38,508 nt of DNA from Massilia phyllostachyos (lineage in GTDB: Bacteria > Pseudomonadota > Gammaproteobacteria > Burkholderiales > Burkholderiaceae_D): contig NZ_JAJNOC010000015.1 in NCBI RefSeq assembly GCF_021044825.1, forward strand, positions 1-38,508. Reading direction: 5' to 3'. Made by a program: the position numbers and the translations under genes. Position 1 is the first letter of the stretch; every line of letters begins with the position of its first letter. The notes beneath the pieces are model-generated. The model searched no databases. It saw only the letters and a program-made list of their open reading frames with translations, and was not told where the DNA came from. Shown here piece after piece: positions 8,245-15,461 of this stretch.

Positions 8245-8719
8245 GTGTCTAGTCCCAGGAAAAAATCAGCCTCGGCCTGCAGGGCGGGGGGGTACCTCCG
8301 GCCCCTTCACCTGGGGCGTACTCGACCGTCTGCTGCAGGACGAGCAGATCGAGATCGCTTCGCTGAGCGGCGCGAGCGCCGGGGCCATCAATGCGGCCGT
8401 GATGGCGGACGGCTATGCCCACGGCGGCGCGCGCTCGATCGCTTCTGGCGCGCCCTCGGCGGCACGGCCCTGTTCAGCCCGCTGCAGCGGACCCCGCTCG
8501 ACCACCTCGCCGGCGGCTTTACCATGGGTCACCGGCGCCAACGACGTGCTGACCGACCTGAGCATTTCGAGCAAGTTCAATGCGGAGCCCGGCTTCCTGC
8601 AGATGTTGCACGACTATGGCTTCGAGGCCGCCGGCGCCTGGCTGGACAAGCATCGTGACGACATCGGCGTGCGCGGCACGCTCGATCCGGCCGCCGTCTT
8701 CGGCCCCGAAGGGGAATGA
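8245..8719 (+). pseudogene. Degenerate patatin-like phospholipase
   Basis: Fragments in shifting frames reproduce a patatin-family protein. These are a glycine-rich oxyanion segment (SLGLQGGG), then FTWGVLDRLLQDEQIE and the nucleophile elbow GASAGA, then FWRALGGTALFSPLQRTPL in another frame, then a C-terminal segment ending WLDKHRDDIGVRGTLDPAAVF. Frame breaks fall near an A6 run (about 8260), a G7 run (about 8287), about 8440 and about 8525. The total of 475 bp is about half the size of a full gene. The central part that should carry the catalytic aspartate is missing. The 92 bp upstream holds a hairpin (8207-8225) without a T-run. Confidence 0.85.
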
Positions 8720-8756
8720 AAAAAAGCCGGCCGCGGCGCAGGCGCCTGGCCGGCTT
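8718..8756 (-). terminator. Intrinsic terminator of the hemerythrin gene
   Basis: On the minus strand, AAGCCGGCC and GGCCGGCTT form a 9-bp stem (8724-8732 with 8748-8756) followed by a run of seven T. It lies just past the stop of the hemerythrin gene and abuts the patatin remnant. Confidence 0.85.
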
Positions 8757-8778
8757 CTACCAGAACCTCGCCGGGCGC

Positions 8779-9375
8779 TCAGGCCGGGTTCGATTTCCAG
8801 GTCTTCTTCGGTCCGAAAGCCTTGGCCGCGAACACCGCGCCCAGCAGGCCGACGGCCACCGCGGCGGTGCTGCCGCCGAATCCGACCGCGTGTTCCTTGG
8901 CCAGCTTGCCGGCCTTCGGGCCGACCAGCTGCAGGCGGCGCTTGTTCATCTGCGCGCCCAGTTCCGACAGGGCTTCCTTGCTCAGCTTGGCCTCGGCGTG
9001 CGGCAGCAGGGTGGTTTCCTCGTCGGCCACGTGGTGCATCACGTCGCGCATCAGTTCCATCACCAGCTTGTCATGGCGCGGATCGTCGCCGCGGGTGCGG
9101 CGCAGTTCGGCGATCAGGCGGCGCATCTCGTCGTGCTCCGGCTCGGCCTTGTGGATGAAGGGCTCGCCGGAATCGCGTTCGCGCATGACCGGGTAGAAGA
9201 TCTCTTCTTCCAGCGTGGCGTGGATTTCGAGCGCGTCGCAGATGGTGTCGGCCAGCGCCTTCTTCACGCGCACCGGCTTGTCCTTCTCGTACTGGTGGAA
9301 AGTGACCATCACGTGGGAATGGTCGAAACGGATCATGTTGGTGATCGTCGGGCTCAGCTTACTCAAATTGAACAT
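8779..9375 (-). CDS. Hemerythrin HHE-domain protein
   Basis: The 198-residue product has an HHE cation-binding four-helix domain (about residues 15-150). Its di-iron-type ligand pattern shows H in DHSHV, HATLEEEIFYP, HDEM and HHVADEETTLLP. A hydrophobic glycine/alanine-rich stretch follows near the C-terminus (about 165-185), perhaps a membrane or glycine-zipper segment. I start it at ATG 9375, since GGGGG lies 6 bp upstream; an ATG 7 codons earlier has no such site. Roles in O2, NO or peroxide handling are known for the family. A manganese catalase gene is divergently placed next to it. Confidence 0.88.
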   Translation of the reverse strand: MFNLSKLSPTITNMIRFDHSHVMVTFHQYEKDKPVRVKKALADTICDALEIHATLEEEIFYPVMRERDSGEPFIHKAEPEHDEMRRLIAELRRTRGDDPRHDKLVMELMRDVMHHVADEETTLLPHAEAKLSKEALSELGAQMNKRRLQLVGPKAGKLAKEHAVGFGGSTAAVAVGLLGAVFAAKAFGPKKTWKSNPA

Positions 9376-9726
9376 GTTTACCCCCTTTATGGTCATGTAG
9401 CCAACATGGTAAAGGCGCTCGACGCGGCAATGCTATAGGAGCGCGCGCCGTACCAATGTCGGTGCGAATCGCAGGGCCATGCGCGCACCGCCCTGCAACT
9501 GGCTCTCAACGGTCTTGAATGGATGAGTTGTACAGTTATTTATCAATTTCAACATTTCCATCAAGTTTCTTAATTGTCGCCTTAGTCCTACAGCAGCACG
9601 CGCGAACCCCTGATGACCCCGGGCCGTGCGGAAGCGAACATGGACCTATACGAACTGACGGCCGATGCCGCAGACATTCGGGGGCGGCGCGCATTGCGCC
9701 AACAAACTTACAATCGGAGGATGTTC
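9376..9726. other. Divergent intergenic region, hemerythrin / Mn-catalase
   Basis: About 350 bp with no supported gene. A distinctly AT-rich block (about 9511-9590) is a likely promoter region for the catalase. I could not pick a convincing -35/-10 pair. A small hairpin (GGCGC 9686-9690 with GCGCC 9696-9700) lies in the presumed 5' leader. GGAGG at 9716-9720 is the catalase ribosome-binding site. Confidence 0.5.
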
Positions 9727-10758
9727 ATGTTTGCTCATAACAAACGCCTGCAGTACACGGTTCGCGTCAGCGAGCCGAATCCGGCTCTGGCAAACCTGAT
9801 GCTGGAACAGTTCGGCGGCCCGCAGGGCGAGCTGGCAGCGGCCATGCGCTACTTTACCCAAGCGGTTGCCGAGGATGATCCAGGCCGCAAGGACATGCTG
9901 TACGACATCGCAACCGAGGAGCTGAGTCACCTCGAGATCATCGGCCACATCGTCGCCATGCTGAACAAGGGCGCCAAGGGCCGCCTGGCGGAAGCGGTCG
10001 ATGGCGAAGCCGAGATGTACAAGGCCATCACCGGCCCGGGCAACGACAGCCACATCACGCAAGTACTGTACGGCGCCGGCGCGCCGCTGACCAATTCGGC
10101 CGGCGTGCCCTGGACCGCGGCCTACATCGACTCGATCACCGAGCCGACCGCCGACCTGCGCTCGAACATCGCCGCCGAGGCGCGCGCCAAGATCGTCTAC
10201 GAGCGCCTGATCGCCCTCACCGACGACCCGGGCGTCAAGGAGGCGCTGGGCTTCCTCATGACGCGCGAAGTCGCGCACCAGAAGTCCTTCGAGAAGGCGC
10301 TGTACGCCATCGAGCCGAACTTCCCGGCCGGCAAGATGCCTGCCGACCCGCGCTTCGCCAGCGTCTACTACAACATGTCGCAGGGCCCGGGCGAGATGCG
10401 CGGCCCCTGGAACCAGGGCGCGGACTGGGACTTCGTCACCGACCGCGAGAAGCAGATGGCGGTCGACGGCGGCTCGGGCGAAGCCGAAGTGGCGCTGCCG
10501 AGCGGCGACATCGACATCCTCAAGCAGATGGCGATGCGCACCATGTCCGACCCGATGTCGTCGCCGCGCACCGGTGCCGAACTCGGTATGAGCATGCAAT
10601 CGGATAGCAGTGCTACGATGGGCGGGTCCTCGGGCAATTCGATGGGCCAGGCGACCACGGCCAACAAGGGCGGGCCGCTCGACGACACCGGCCTTAGCCA
10701 TCCAGTCGACAAGGGCGTCTCCAAGTCGATGAAGGCGATGAAGCCGACCAAGAAGTAA
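9727..10758 (+). CDS. Manganese (non-haem) catalase
   Basis: This enzyme disproportionates hydrogen peroxide at a dinuclear Mn centre. Within its 343 residues the ligand motifs of the family are visible: GGPQGELAAAMRYF (glutamate), ATEELSHLEIIG (Glu and His), the AEARAKIVYERL glutamate and REVAHQKSF (His). The C-terminal tail (last about 60 residues) is rich in Ser, Gly, Met and Lys and probably disordered. The start is set at ATG 9727 because GGAGG ends 6 bp upstream; the in-frame ATG at 9721 abuts GGAGG and is too close. It neighbours a hemerythrin gene, fitting a stress-protection role. Confidence 0.95.
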   Translation: MFAHNKRLQYTVRVSEPNPALANLMLEQFGGPQGELAAAMRYFTQAVAEDDPGRKDMLYDIATEELSHLEIIGHIVAMLNKGAKGRLAEAVDGEAEMYKAITGPGNDSHITQVLYGAGAPLTNSAGVPWTAAYIDSITEPTADLRSNIAAEARAKIVYERLIALTDDPGVKEALGFLMTREVAHQKSFEKALYAIEPNFPAGKMPADPRFASVYYNMSQGPGEMRGPWNQGADWDFVTDREKQMAVDGGSGEAEVALPSGDIDILKQMAMRTMSDPMSSPRTGAELGMSMQSDSSATMGGSSGNSMGQATTANKGGPLDDTGLSHPVDKGVSKSMKAMKPTKK

Positions 10759-10765
10759 AGCCAGC

Positions 10766-10806
10766 GCCGCGCGGGACGCCGGCTGGACACCGGCCGCGCG
10801 GCTTTT
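10766..10806 (+). terminator. Intrinsic terminator of the catalase gene
   Basis: GCCGCGCGG (10766-10774) pairs with CCGCGCGGC (10794-10802), with an inner GCCGG/CCGGC hairpin, and is followed by TTTT. It starts 8 bp after the catalase stop. Confidence 0.85.
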
Positions 10807-10819
10807 CACCGGACTCTGC

Positions 10820-11758
10820 ATGAACTTTCATATAGATAAGACGCGCGAAACTTCCAGCCTCGGCAACGGTCTGATCGCGGCGCGCGGACTGCTGCGCCTG
10901 TTGACCGTACGCCGCGTGATCGGTTTCCTCATCTGCAGCGTGGGCGGCGCCCTCCTGCTCGGCAGCCTGGCGGAACAGATCATGAATGCCGACCCCAGGA
11001 TGCACCGCGCCCTGATCGGAGGTTCGACGGCCGCGGCCGCGACCGCGCTGGGCACCTTGCCGGTGCTGTTCGCACAGAACTTCTCGAAACGTACCTACGA
11101 TTGCTTCCTCGGTTTCGGCGCCGGCATCATGCTCGGCGCCACCGCCTTCTCGCTGGTCATCCCCTCCCTGAATGCGGCCAAGGCGGCCGGGGCGGGCAAC
11201 TGGGAAGCCAGCCTGCTGGCCGGCGCCGGCATCATGGCCGGCGCGATGGCCATCCTGCTGCTGGGGCGGGCCGTGAGCTCGCATGGCGTGCTCGATCCGG
11301 GCACGGACGGCGTCTCGCTGCGGCGCGCCTGGATCTTCGTCTGGGCGGTGGCCCTGCACAATGTACCGGAAGGGCTGGCGATCGGCGTGGCCCATGCCGG
11401 CATCGACCTCGACAAAGCCAATTCGCTCACCACCGGGATCTCGATCCAGGACGTGCCCGAAGGCCTGGTGGTGGCGCTCGCGCTGCGCACGGTCGGCTAT
11501 GGCCGCCTGACCTCGGTCGGCCTCGGCATCGCGTCCGGCCTGGCGGAGCCGGTCGCGGCGGCCTTCGGCGTGGCCCTGATCGGGATCGCCTCGGGACTGC
11601 TTCCGATCGCCCTGGCCGCAGCGGGCGGCGCCATGCTGTTCGTCATCGTCAACGACGTGATCCCGGAATCGCGCCAGAGCGGCAACGGCACCTGGGCCAG
11701 TATCGCCCTGCTGATCGGCTTCATCCTGATGACGGTGCTCGACACGGCGCTTGCGTAA
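10820..11758 (+). CDS. ZIP-family metal transporter
   Basis: The 312-residue integral membrane protein has about eight hydrophobic segments. Two ZIP signature helices are visible: VALHNVPEGLAIGV (about residues 176-189) and SIQDVPEGLVVAL (about 213-225), which supply the transmembrane metal site. A cytosolic-side N-terminal extension of about 25 residues precedes the first membrane segment. The metal (Zn, Fe or Mn) is not predictable. It follows the Mn catalase after a terminator, so it is probably transcribed separately. Confidence 0.88.
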   Translation: MNFHIDKTRETSSLGNGLIAARGLLRLLTVRRVIGFLICSVGGALLLGSLAEQIMNADPRMHRALIGGSTAAAATALGTLPVLFAQNFSKRTYDCFLGFGAGIMLGATAFSLVIPSLNAAKAAGAGNWEASLLAGAGIMAGAMAILLLGRAVSSHGVLDPGTDGVSLRRAWIFVWAVALHNVPEGLAIGVAHAGIDLDKANSLTTGISIQDVPEGLVVALALRTVGYGRLTSVGLGIASGLAEPVAAAFGVALIGIASGLLPIALAAAGGAMLFVIVNDVIPESRQSGNGTWASIALLIGFILMTVLDTALA

Positions 11759-11764
11759 AGCCGC

Positions 11765-11794
11765 TTGACCTGCGAAATATGATGGGCTTAATAT
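11765..11794 (+). promoter_or_regulatory. Sigma70-type promoter of the tetR gene
   Basis: TTGACC (11765-11770) and TAATAT (11789-11794) are separated by 18 bp, 28 bp upstream of the tetR start. The -10 overlaps the operator at 11791-11808, so bound TetR would block RNA polymerase. Confidence 0.6.
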
Positions 11795-11808
11795 GACGTT
11801 CATCATAT
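11791..11808. promoter_or_regulatory. TetR operator site 1 (tetR promoter)
   Basis: ATATGACGTTCATCATAT is a near-perfect palindrome with one mismatch between its 8-bp arms. The same 18-bp pattern recurs at 12452-12469 before the SDR gene. A further half-site (CGAAATATGATG, 11773-11784) makes a longer 12-bp inverted repeat with 11801-11812. Its placement on the -10 box supports autorepression. Confidence 0.75.
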
Positions 11809-11821
11809 TTCGGATGCCATC

Positions 11822-12409
11822 ATGAACTCAGTGAAGTCCAGCAAGCGCGAGCAATCCCACCACCGGATCGTCGAAGCGGCCAGCCGCGCGGTGCGCCGCC
11901 ACGGCTATGCCGGCGTCGGCGTGGCCGAGGTCATGAAGGAAGCCGGCCTGACCCACGGCGGCTTCTACGCCCATTTCGATTCGCGCGAAGCGCTGCTGGT
12001 CGAGGCGATCGAGCATGCGGGCGCCATCAGCAGCGCCACGCTGGACGAGCGCATCGCCGCACGCACGCGCGAAACCGGCAAGCCGCTGCAGGCGCTGATC
12101 GAACTCTATCTCTCCGACGAACACCTGGCGCACGCCGAGCACGGCTGCGTGGTCGGCGCGCTGGCCAGCGAAATCCCGCGCCAGCACGACGTCGTGCGCG
12201 AGGCCTCGGTGCAGCGGGTCGACCGCCTGGTGCGGCGCGTGGCGCTGGCGCTGCCGGACGACGCCGCGCCCGAACTGGCCGGCGTGATCGCCGGCGCGTT
12301 GGTCGGCAACCTGCAGCTGGCGCGCATCCAGGGCGACAATGCCGAGGGCAGGGCGGTGCTGGCGGCTGCCCGCAAGACGCTCGCTGCCGCATTTTCGAAT
12401 AACTTCTGA
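11822..12409 (+). CDS. TetR/AcrR-family transcriptional regulator
   Basis: The 195-residue product has an N-terminal TetR DNA-binding domain (about residues 14-60; IVEAASRAVRRHGYAGVGVAEVMKEAGLTHGGFYAHF, given here as the helix 1-4 region) and an all-helical ligand domain. The GFYAHFDSREALLVEAI stretch is typical of the YxFxx subgroup that often represses adjacent oxidoreductases. The SDR gene lies 115 bp downstream with an identical-type operator in front. Self-regulation together with SDR control is therefore the simplest reading. Confidence 0.92.
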   Translation: MNSVKSSKREQSHHRIVEAASRAVRRHGYAGVGVAEVMKEAGLTHGGFYAHFDSREALLVEAIEHAGAISSATLDERIAARTRETGKPLQALIELYLSDEHLAHAEHGCVVGALASEIPRQHDVVREASVQRVDRLVRRVALALPDDAAPELAGVIAGALVGNLQLARIQGDNAEGRAVLAAARKTLAAAFSNNF

Positions 12410-12451
12410 TTTCATCCGCGCCAGCTTCGCCTGGCTTTTCTTGCGCCGGAA

Positions 12452-12469
12452 ATATGATGCTCATCATAT
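12452..12469. promoter_or_regulatory. TetR operator site 2 (SDR promoter)
   Basis: ATATGATGCTCATCATAT has perfect 8-bp arms around a 2-bp centre. It matches site 1 at 11791-11808 in 16 of 18 positions and lies 55 bp upstream of the SDR start codon. Confidence 0.75.
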
Positions 12470-12524
12470 GACAGTTATCATAAATTCCACGGCAGTGCCG
12501 TCATATCACCTGAAAGAATTCATC

Positions 12525-13226
12525 ATGAACGTCCAGAACGCTACCATCCTCATCACCGGCGCCAACCGCGGCCTCGGCGCGGAATTCGCACGCCAGGCCC
12601 TGGCCCGCGGCGCCCGCAAGGTCTACGCCGCAGCGCGCGACCCGTCCACGATCACCACACCCGGTCTGGTGCCGGTGCGGCTGGACGTCACCGATGCCGC
12701 CGGGGCCGCCGAGCTGGCGCGGGAGCTGGGTGACGTCGACATCGTCGTCAACAACGCCGGCATCGCCGAGACCGGGGCCGTGCTGGACGAGGGCGGCCTG
12801 GAATCGATGGGCCGCATGATGGCGACCAATGTCTTCGGCCTGCTCAACGTCAGCCGCGCGTTTGCCCCGGTCCTCGCGCGCAATGGCGGCGGCGCCTTCG
12901 TGAACATCCTGTCGATCGCCAGCTGGGCCAGCAGCCCGGTGCTGGCCAACTACGCCGTCAGCAAATCCGCCGCCTGGAGCGCCACCAACGGCCTGCGCGA
13001 CGCCGTGCGCCCCCAGGGCACCCAGGTGCTGGGCGTGCATGTCGGCTTCATCGACACGGATCTCACGCGCGGCTTCGAGGCGCCCAAGCTGCAGCCGTCG
13101 ACCGTGGTCGACAGCGTGTTCGCGGCCCTGGAAGCGGGCGACAGCGAGGTGCTGGTGGACGAGATCACCCGCCAGGTCAAGCGCGGCCTGTCGGCCGATA
13201 CGGGTGACTACACCCTGGTGCGCTGA
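12525..13226 (+). CDS. Short-chain dehydrogenase/reductase (SDR)
   Basis: The 233-residue product has a Rossmann fold with the TGANRGLG cofactor motif near residue 12, NNAG (about 78), and a Ser then YAVSK catalytic triad (about 130-150). The lack of a specific substrate motif leaves the reaction open. The start is set at ATG 12525 (MNVQNATILITG); reading further upstream would run through the operator and has no SDR similarity. It is probably de-repressed when the neighbouring TetR binds its ligand. Confidence 0.92.
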   Translation: MNVQNATILITGANRGLGAEFARQALARGARKVYAAARDPSTITTPGLVPVRLDVTDAAGAAELARELGDVDIVVNNAGIAETGAVLDEGGLESMGRMMATNVFGLLNVSRAFAPVLARNGGGAFVNILSIASWASSPVLANYAVSKSAAWSATNGLRDAVRPQGTQVLGVHVGFIDTDLTRGFEAPKLQPSTVVDSVFAALEAGDSEVLVDEITRQVKRGLSADTGDYTLVR

Positions 13227-13289
13227 GCGGGCATTTCCGCGACATGCGCCGCTTGGCATGGGGGCTCCCACACCATATGGAGCCCTGCA

Positions 13290-13893
13290 ATGCCTTTGAA
13301 ACGCCTTCTGTTGTCCGCCTGCCTGGCCTTGTCCCTGCGAGCGAACACGGTCCTTGCCGCCGCACCGCAGGGCCTGGCGCCCCTGAATCTTGCGCATACC
13401 TTCGCCCAGGTCCGTGAAGGGAGCGGCGCTGCTGTTCCTGTCGCGCGAGCCGGACCGCAAGGCGCCGGTCGAGCGGGTGCGGCTCGATACCCTCGTTGCG
13501 CGCCTGGTCGAAGACCATGAACACCTCCTGGCCGGGAAGGAGGCGCGGTTCGTGGTGGGGGAATTGGCGCCGCTATGGCTCGGTTGTCCGGAGGCGATCG
13601 TGCGGATCGTGGTGGGCAACCTGCTGCGTAACGCGGCCGAAAACAGTTTTCATGGCGAGATCGCGGTTCGGCTGGAAGATGGGCGCCTGAGCGTGCAGGA
13701 CTCCGGCACGGGGTTCGATACCGTGGCGGCGGCGCGCCGCTATACCCAGGCGCTGCGCGAATCGGCGAAGCAGGGCGGCGGCCAGGGGCTCGGGCTGTTC
13801 CTGACGCGCCGCATCTGCGAGCGTTTCGGGTGGACGATGCGGATCACGTCGGATCCAGCACAGGGCACCTTGGTCGAGCTGATCTTTCCGTAA
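13290..13893 (+). pseudogene. Remnants: exported-protein N-terminus joined to a truncated histidine kinase
   Basis: Two fragments in different frames abut. The first (from ATG 13290) encodes a signal peptide (MPLKRLLLSACLALSL...VLAAAP) and about 20 more residues. The second (about 13415-13893) encodes the ATPase half of a histidine kinase: N-box NLLRNAAENS, G1 box DSGTGFD, G2 box GQGLGLFLTRRI. The H-box, sensor and membrane parts are missing, so it cannot autophosphorylate in the usual way. I read this as decayed material from two genes brought together by deletion. A short product from ATG 13390 is conceivable but unlikely to be functional. Confidence 0.7.
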
Positions 13894-13927
13894 AAAAACG
13901 CCCCGGAGCTTGCGCTGCCGGGGCGTT
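13892..13927 (-). terminator. Intrinsic terminator of the MFS gene
   Basis: On the minus strand, AACGCCCCGG (13918-13927 complement) pairs with CCGGGGCGTT over 10 bp with an 11-nt loop, followed by seven T. It lies 22 bp past the MFS stop. Confidence 0.88.
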
Positions 13928-13949
13928 CGTCATCACGTTCGAAACAAGA

Positions 13950-15293
13950 TCAGTCGCGAATCTCCAGCGCCCGATTCAGGCTCAGCGCCGCCAGCGAACC
14001 CACCGCACCCGACAGCAGGTACAGGCTCACGTAGCCGAGGCCGAAGTGCGCCGACAGGCCGAGGGCGACCAGCGGTGCGAAGGCCGCGCCGACCAGCCAG
14101 GCCAGGTCCGAGGTCAGGGCCGCGCCGGTGTAGCGGTAGCTCTGCTTGAAGTTGGCGGTCACGGCGCCGGCGGCCTGGCCGTAGGACAGGCCCAGCAGCG
14201 CGAAGCCGACCAGGATGAAGGTGTTCTGGCCGGTGACGCCGCCGTCCATCAGGCTCGGCACGGCCAGCGAGAACAGGCCGATCAGCGCCGCCAGGGTGCC
14301 CAGCGTTGTGCGGCGGCCGACCTTGTCCGCGATGTAGCCGGAGGCCAGGATCGCCAGCACGGCAACGCAGGCGCCCCACATCTGGATATGCAGGAACTCA
14401 TCCATCGGGCGGGTGTCGTACAGCTGGATCCAGGACAGCGGGAACACGGTCACCAGGTGGAACAGGGCGTAGCTGGCCAGGGCGGCGAGGGCGCCGATGG
14501 CGATGTTGCTGCCCTGGTTCTTCACGATCTCGCCGACCGGGGCCGGGTCGAGTTCGTGGGCGTCCAGCAGGCGCGAATATTCATGGGTCGACACCAGGCG
14601 CAGGCGGGCGAACAGGGCCACCACGTTGATCGCGAAGGCGCAGAAGAAGGGGAAGCGCCAGCCCCAGACCAGGAAGTCGTCCTGCGACAGGTTGCTCAGC
14701 AGGTAGGCGAACAGGCCCGCGGCGATCAGGAAGCCGACCGGCGCCGCCAGCTGGCCCAGCATCGCGTACCAGCCGCGCTTGTTTTCCGGCGCCGACAGGG
14801 CCAGCAGCGAGGGCAGGCCGTCCCAGGAACCGCCCTGGGCGATGCCCTGGCCGATGCGCATCAGGGACAGGATCACGATCGCGGCCGCGCCGATCCGGCT
14901 ATAGGTCGGCAGGAAGGCGATGACGCAGGTGCAGGTGCCCATCAGGAACAGGGCGATGGTGAGCTTGATTTCACGGCTGAAACGCGTTTGCAGCCACATG
15001 AAAATCACGGTGCCGAGGGGGCGCGCGATGAATGCGAACGAAAAAACGATAAACGAGTACAGTGTCGCTTCGAGCCGGTCTGCCCACGGGAAAAAGACCG
15101 CGGGAAAGACTAGGACGGAAGCGATGGCATAGACGAAGAATTCGAAATATTCCGAGGCGCGGCCGATCACCACGCCGACGGCTATTTCTCCCGGGTGGAT
15201 TTCACCATCGCGGGCATTGATGTTACGGGCCCCACTCGTTGGGTGGGTAATGGGAGCGGCAGCTGCGCCGCCGTGCGTCGTCGTGCTTTGCAT
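13950..15293 (-). CDS. MFS transporter, metabolite:H+ symporter (MHS) type
   Basis: The 447-residue product has 12 predicted membrane segments. The segment GRASEYFEFFVYAIASVLVFP near residue 44 and the first-loop motif ARPLGTVIF(about 90) match the MHS group (ProP, ShiA, KgtP, citrate and sugar-acid carriers). The loop DKVGRRTTL near residue 325 is the second MFS signature. The substrate is unknown. It is divergent from cyoA across a 168-bp gap with three dyads that could control either direction. Confidence 0.88.
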   Translation of the reverse strand: MQSTTTHGGAAAAPITHPTSGARNINARDGEIHPGEIAVGVVIGRASEYFEFFVYAIASVLVFPAVFFPWADRLEATLYSFIVFSFAFIARPLGTVIFMWLQTRFSREIKLTIALFLMGTCTCVIAFLPTYSRIGAAAIVILSLMRIGQGIAQGGSWDGLPSLLALSAPENKRGWYAMLGQLAAPVGFLIAAGLFAYLLSNLSQDDFLVWGWRFPFFCAFAINVVALFARLRLVSTHEYSRLLDAHELDPAPVGEIVKNQGSNIAIGALAALASYALFHLVTVFPLSWIQLYDTRPMDEFLHIQMWGACVAVLAILASGYIADKVGRRTTLGTLAALIGLFSLAVPSLMDGGVTGQNTFILVGFALLGLSYGQAAGAVTANFKQSYRYTGAALTSDLAWLVGAAFAPLVALGLSAHFGLGYVSLYLLSGAVGSLAALSLNRALEIRD

Positions 15294-15343
15294 ATCTTCG
15301 TCTCCAAATCCAGGTTGCTCGGCCTACTGTACCACAATGCCAT

Positions 15344-15414
15344 TATTGCAATGTTTTGATTGCAATAGGGCAAAGGGTGGGACAAAGTGTCCAATGGTTC
15401 TCGTAGACCGTTGG
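15344..15414. promoter_or_regulatory. Three consecutive dyads in the MFS-cyoA divergent region
   Basis: The first is TATTGCAAT (15344-15352) and ATTGCAATA (15359-15367), perfect 9-bp arms with a 6-bp spacer. The second is GGACA (15380-15384) and TGTCC (15388-15392). The third is CCAATGGT (15391-15398) and ACCGTTGG (15407-15414), one mismatch. All fall in a relatively AT-rich 168-bp gap upstream of cyoA. The binding proteins are unknown; RegA from the same cluster is one candidate. Confidence 0.6.
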
Positions 15415-15461
15415 CGTTACAGTAGCATGTTCTTATTCCCATGTAACGTTAGATACCTAGC

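Noticed and set aside
9613..9726. N-terminal extension of Mn catalase
   Set aside because: The family begins close to the HNKRLQYTVRV segment and GGAGG spacing selects ATG 9727.
9519..9740. Small plus-strand open frame before the Mn catalase
   Set aside because: No ribosome site or family resemblance; ends out of frame over the catalase start, in a likely promoter region.
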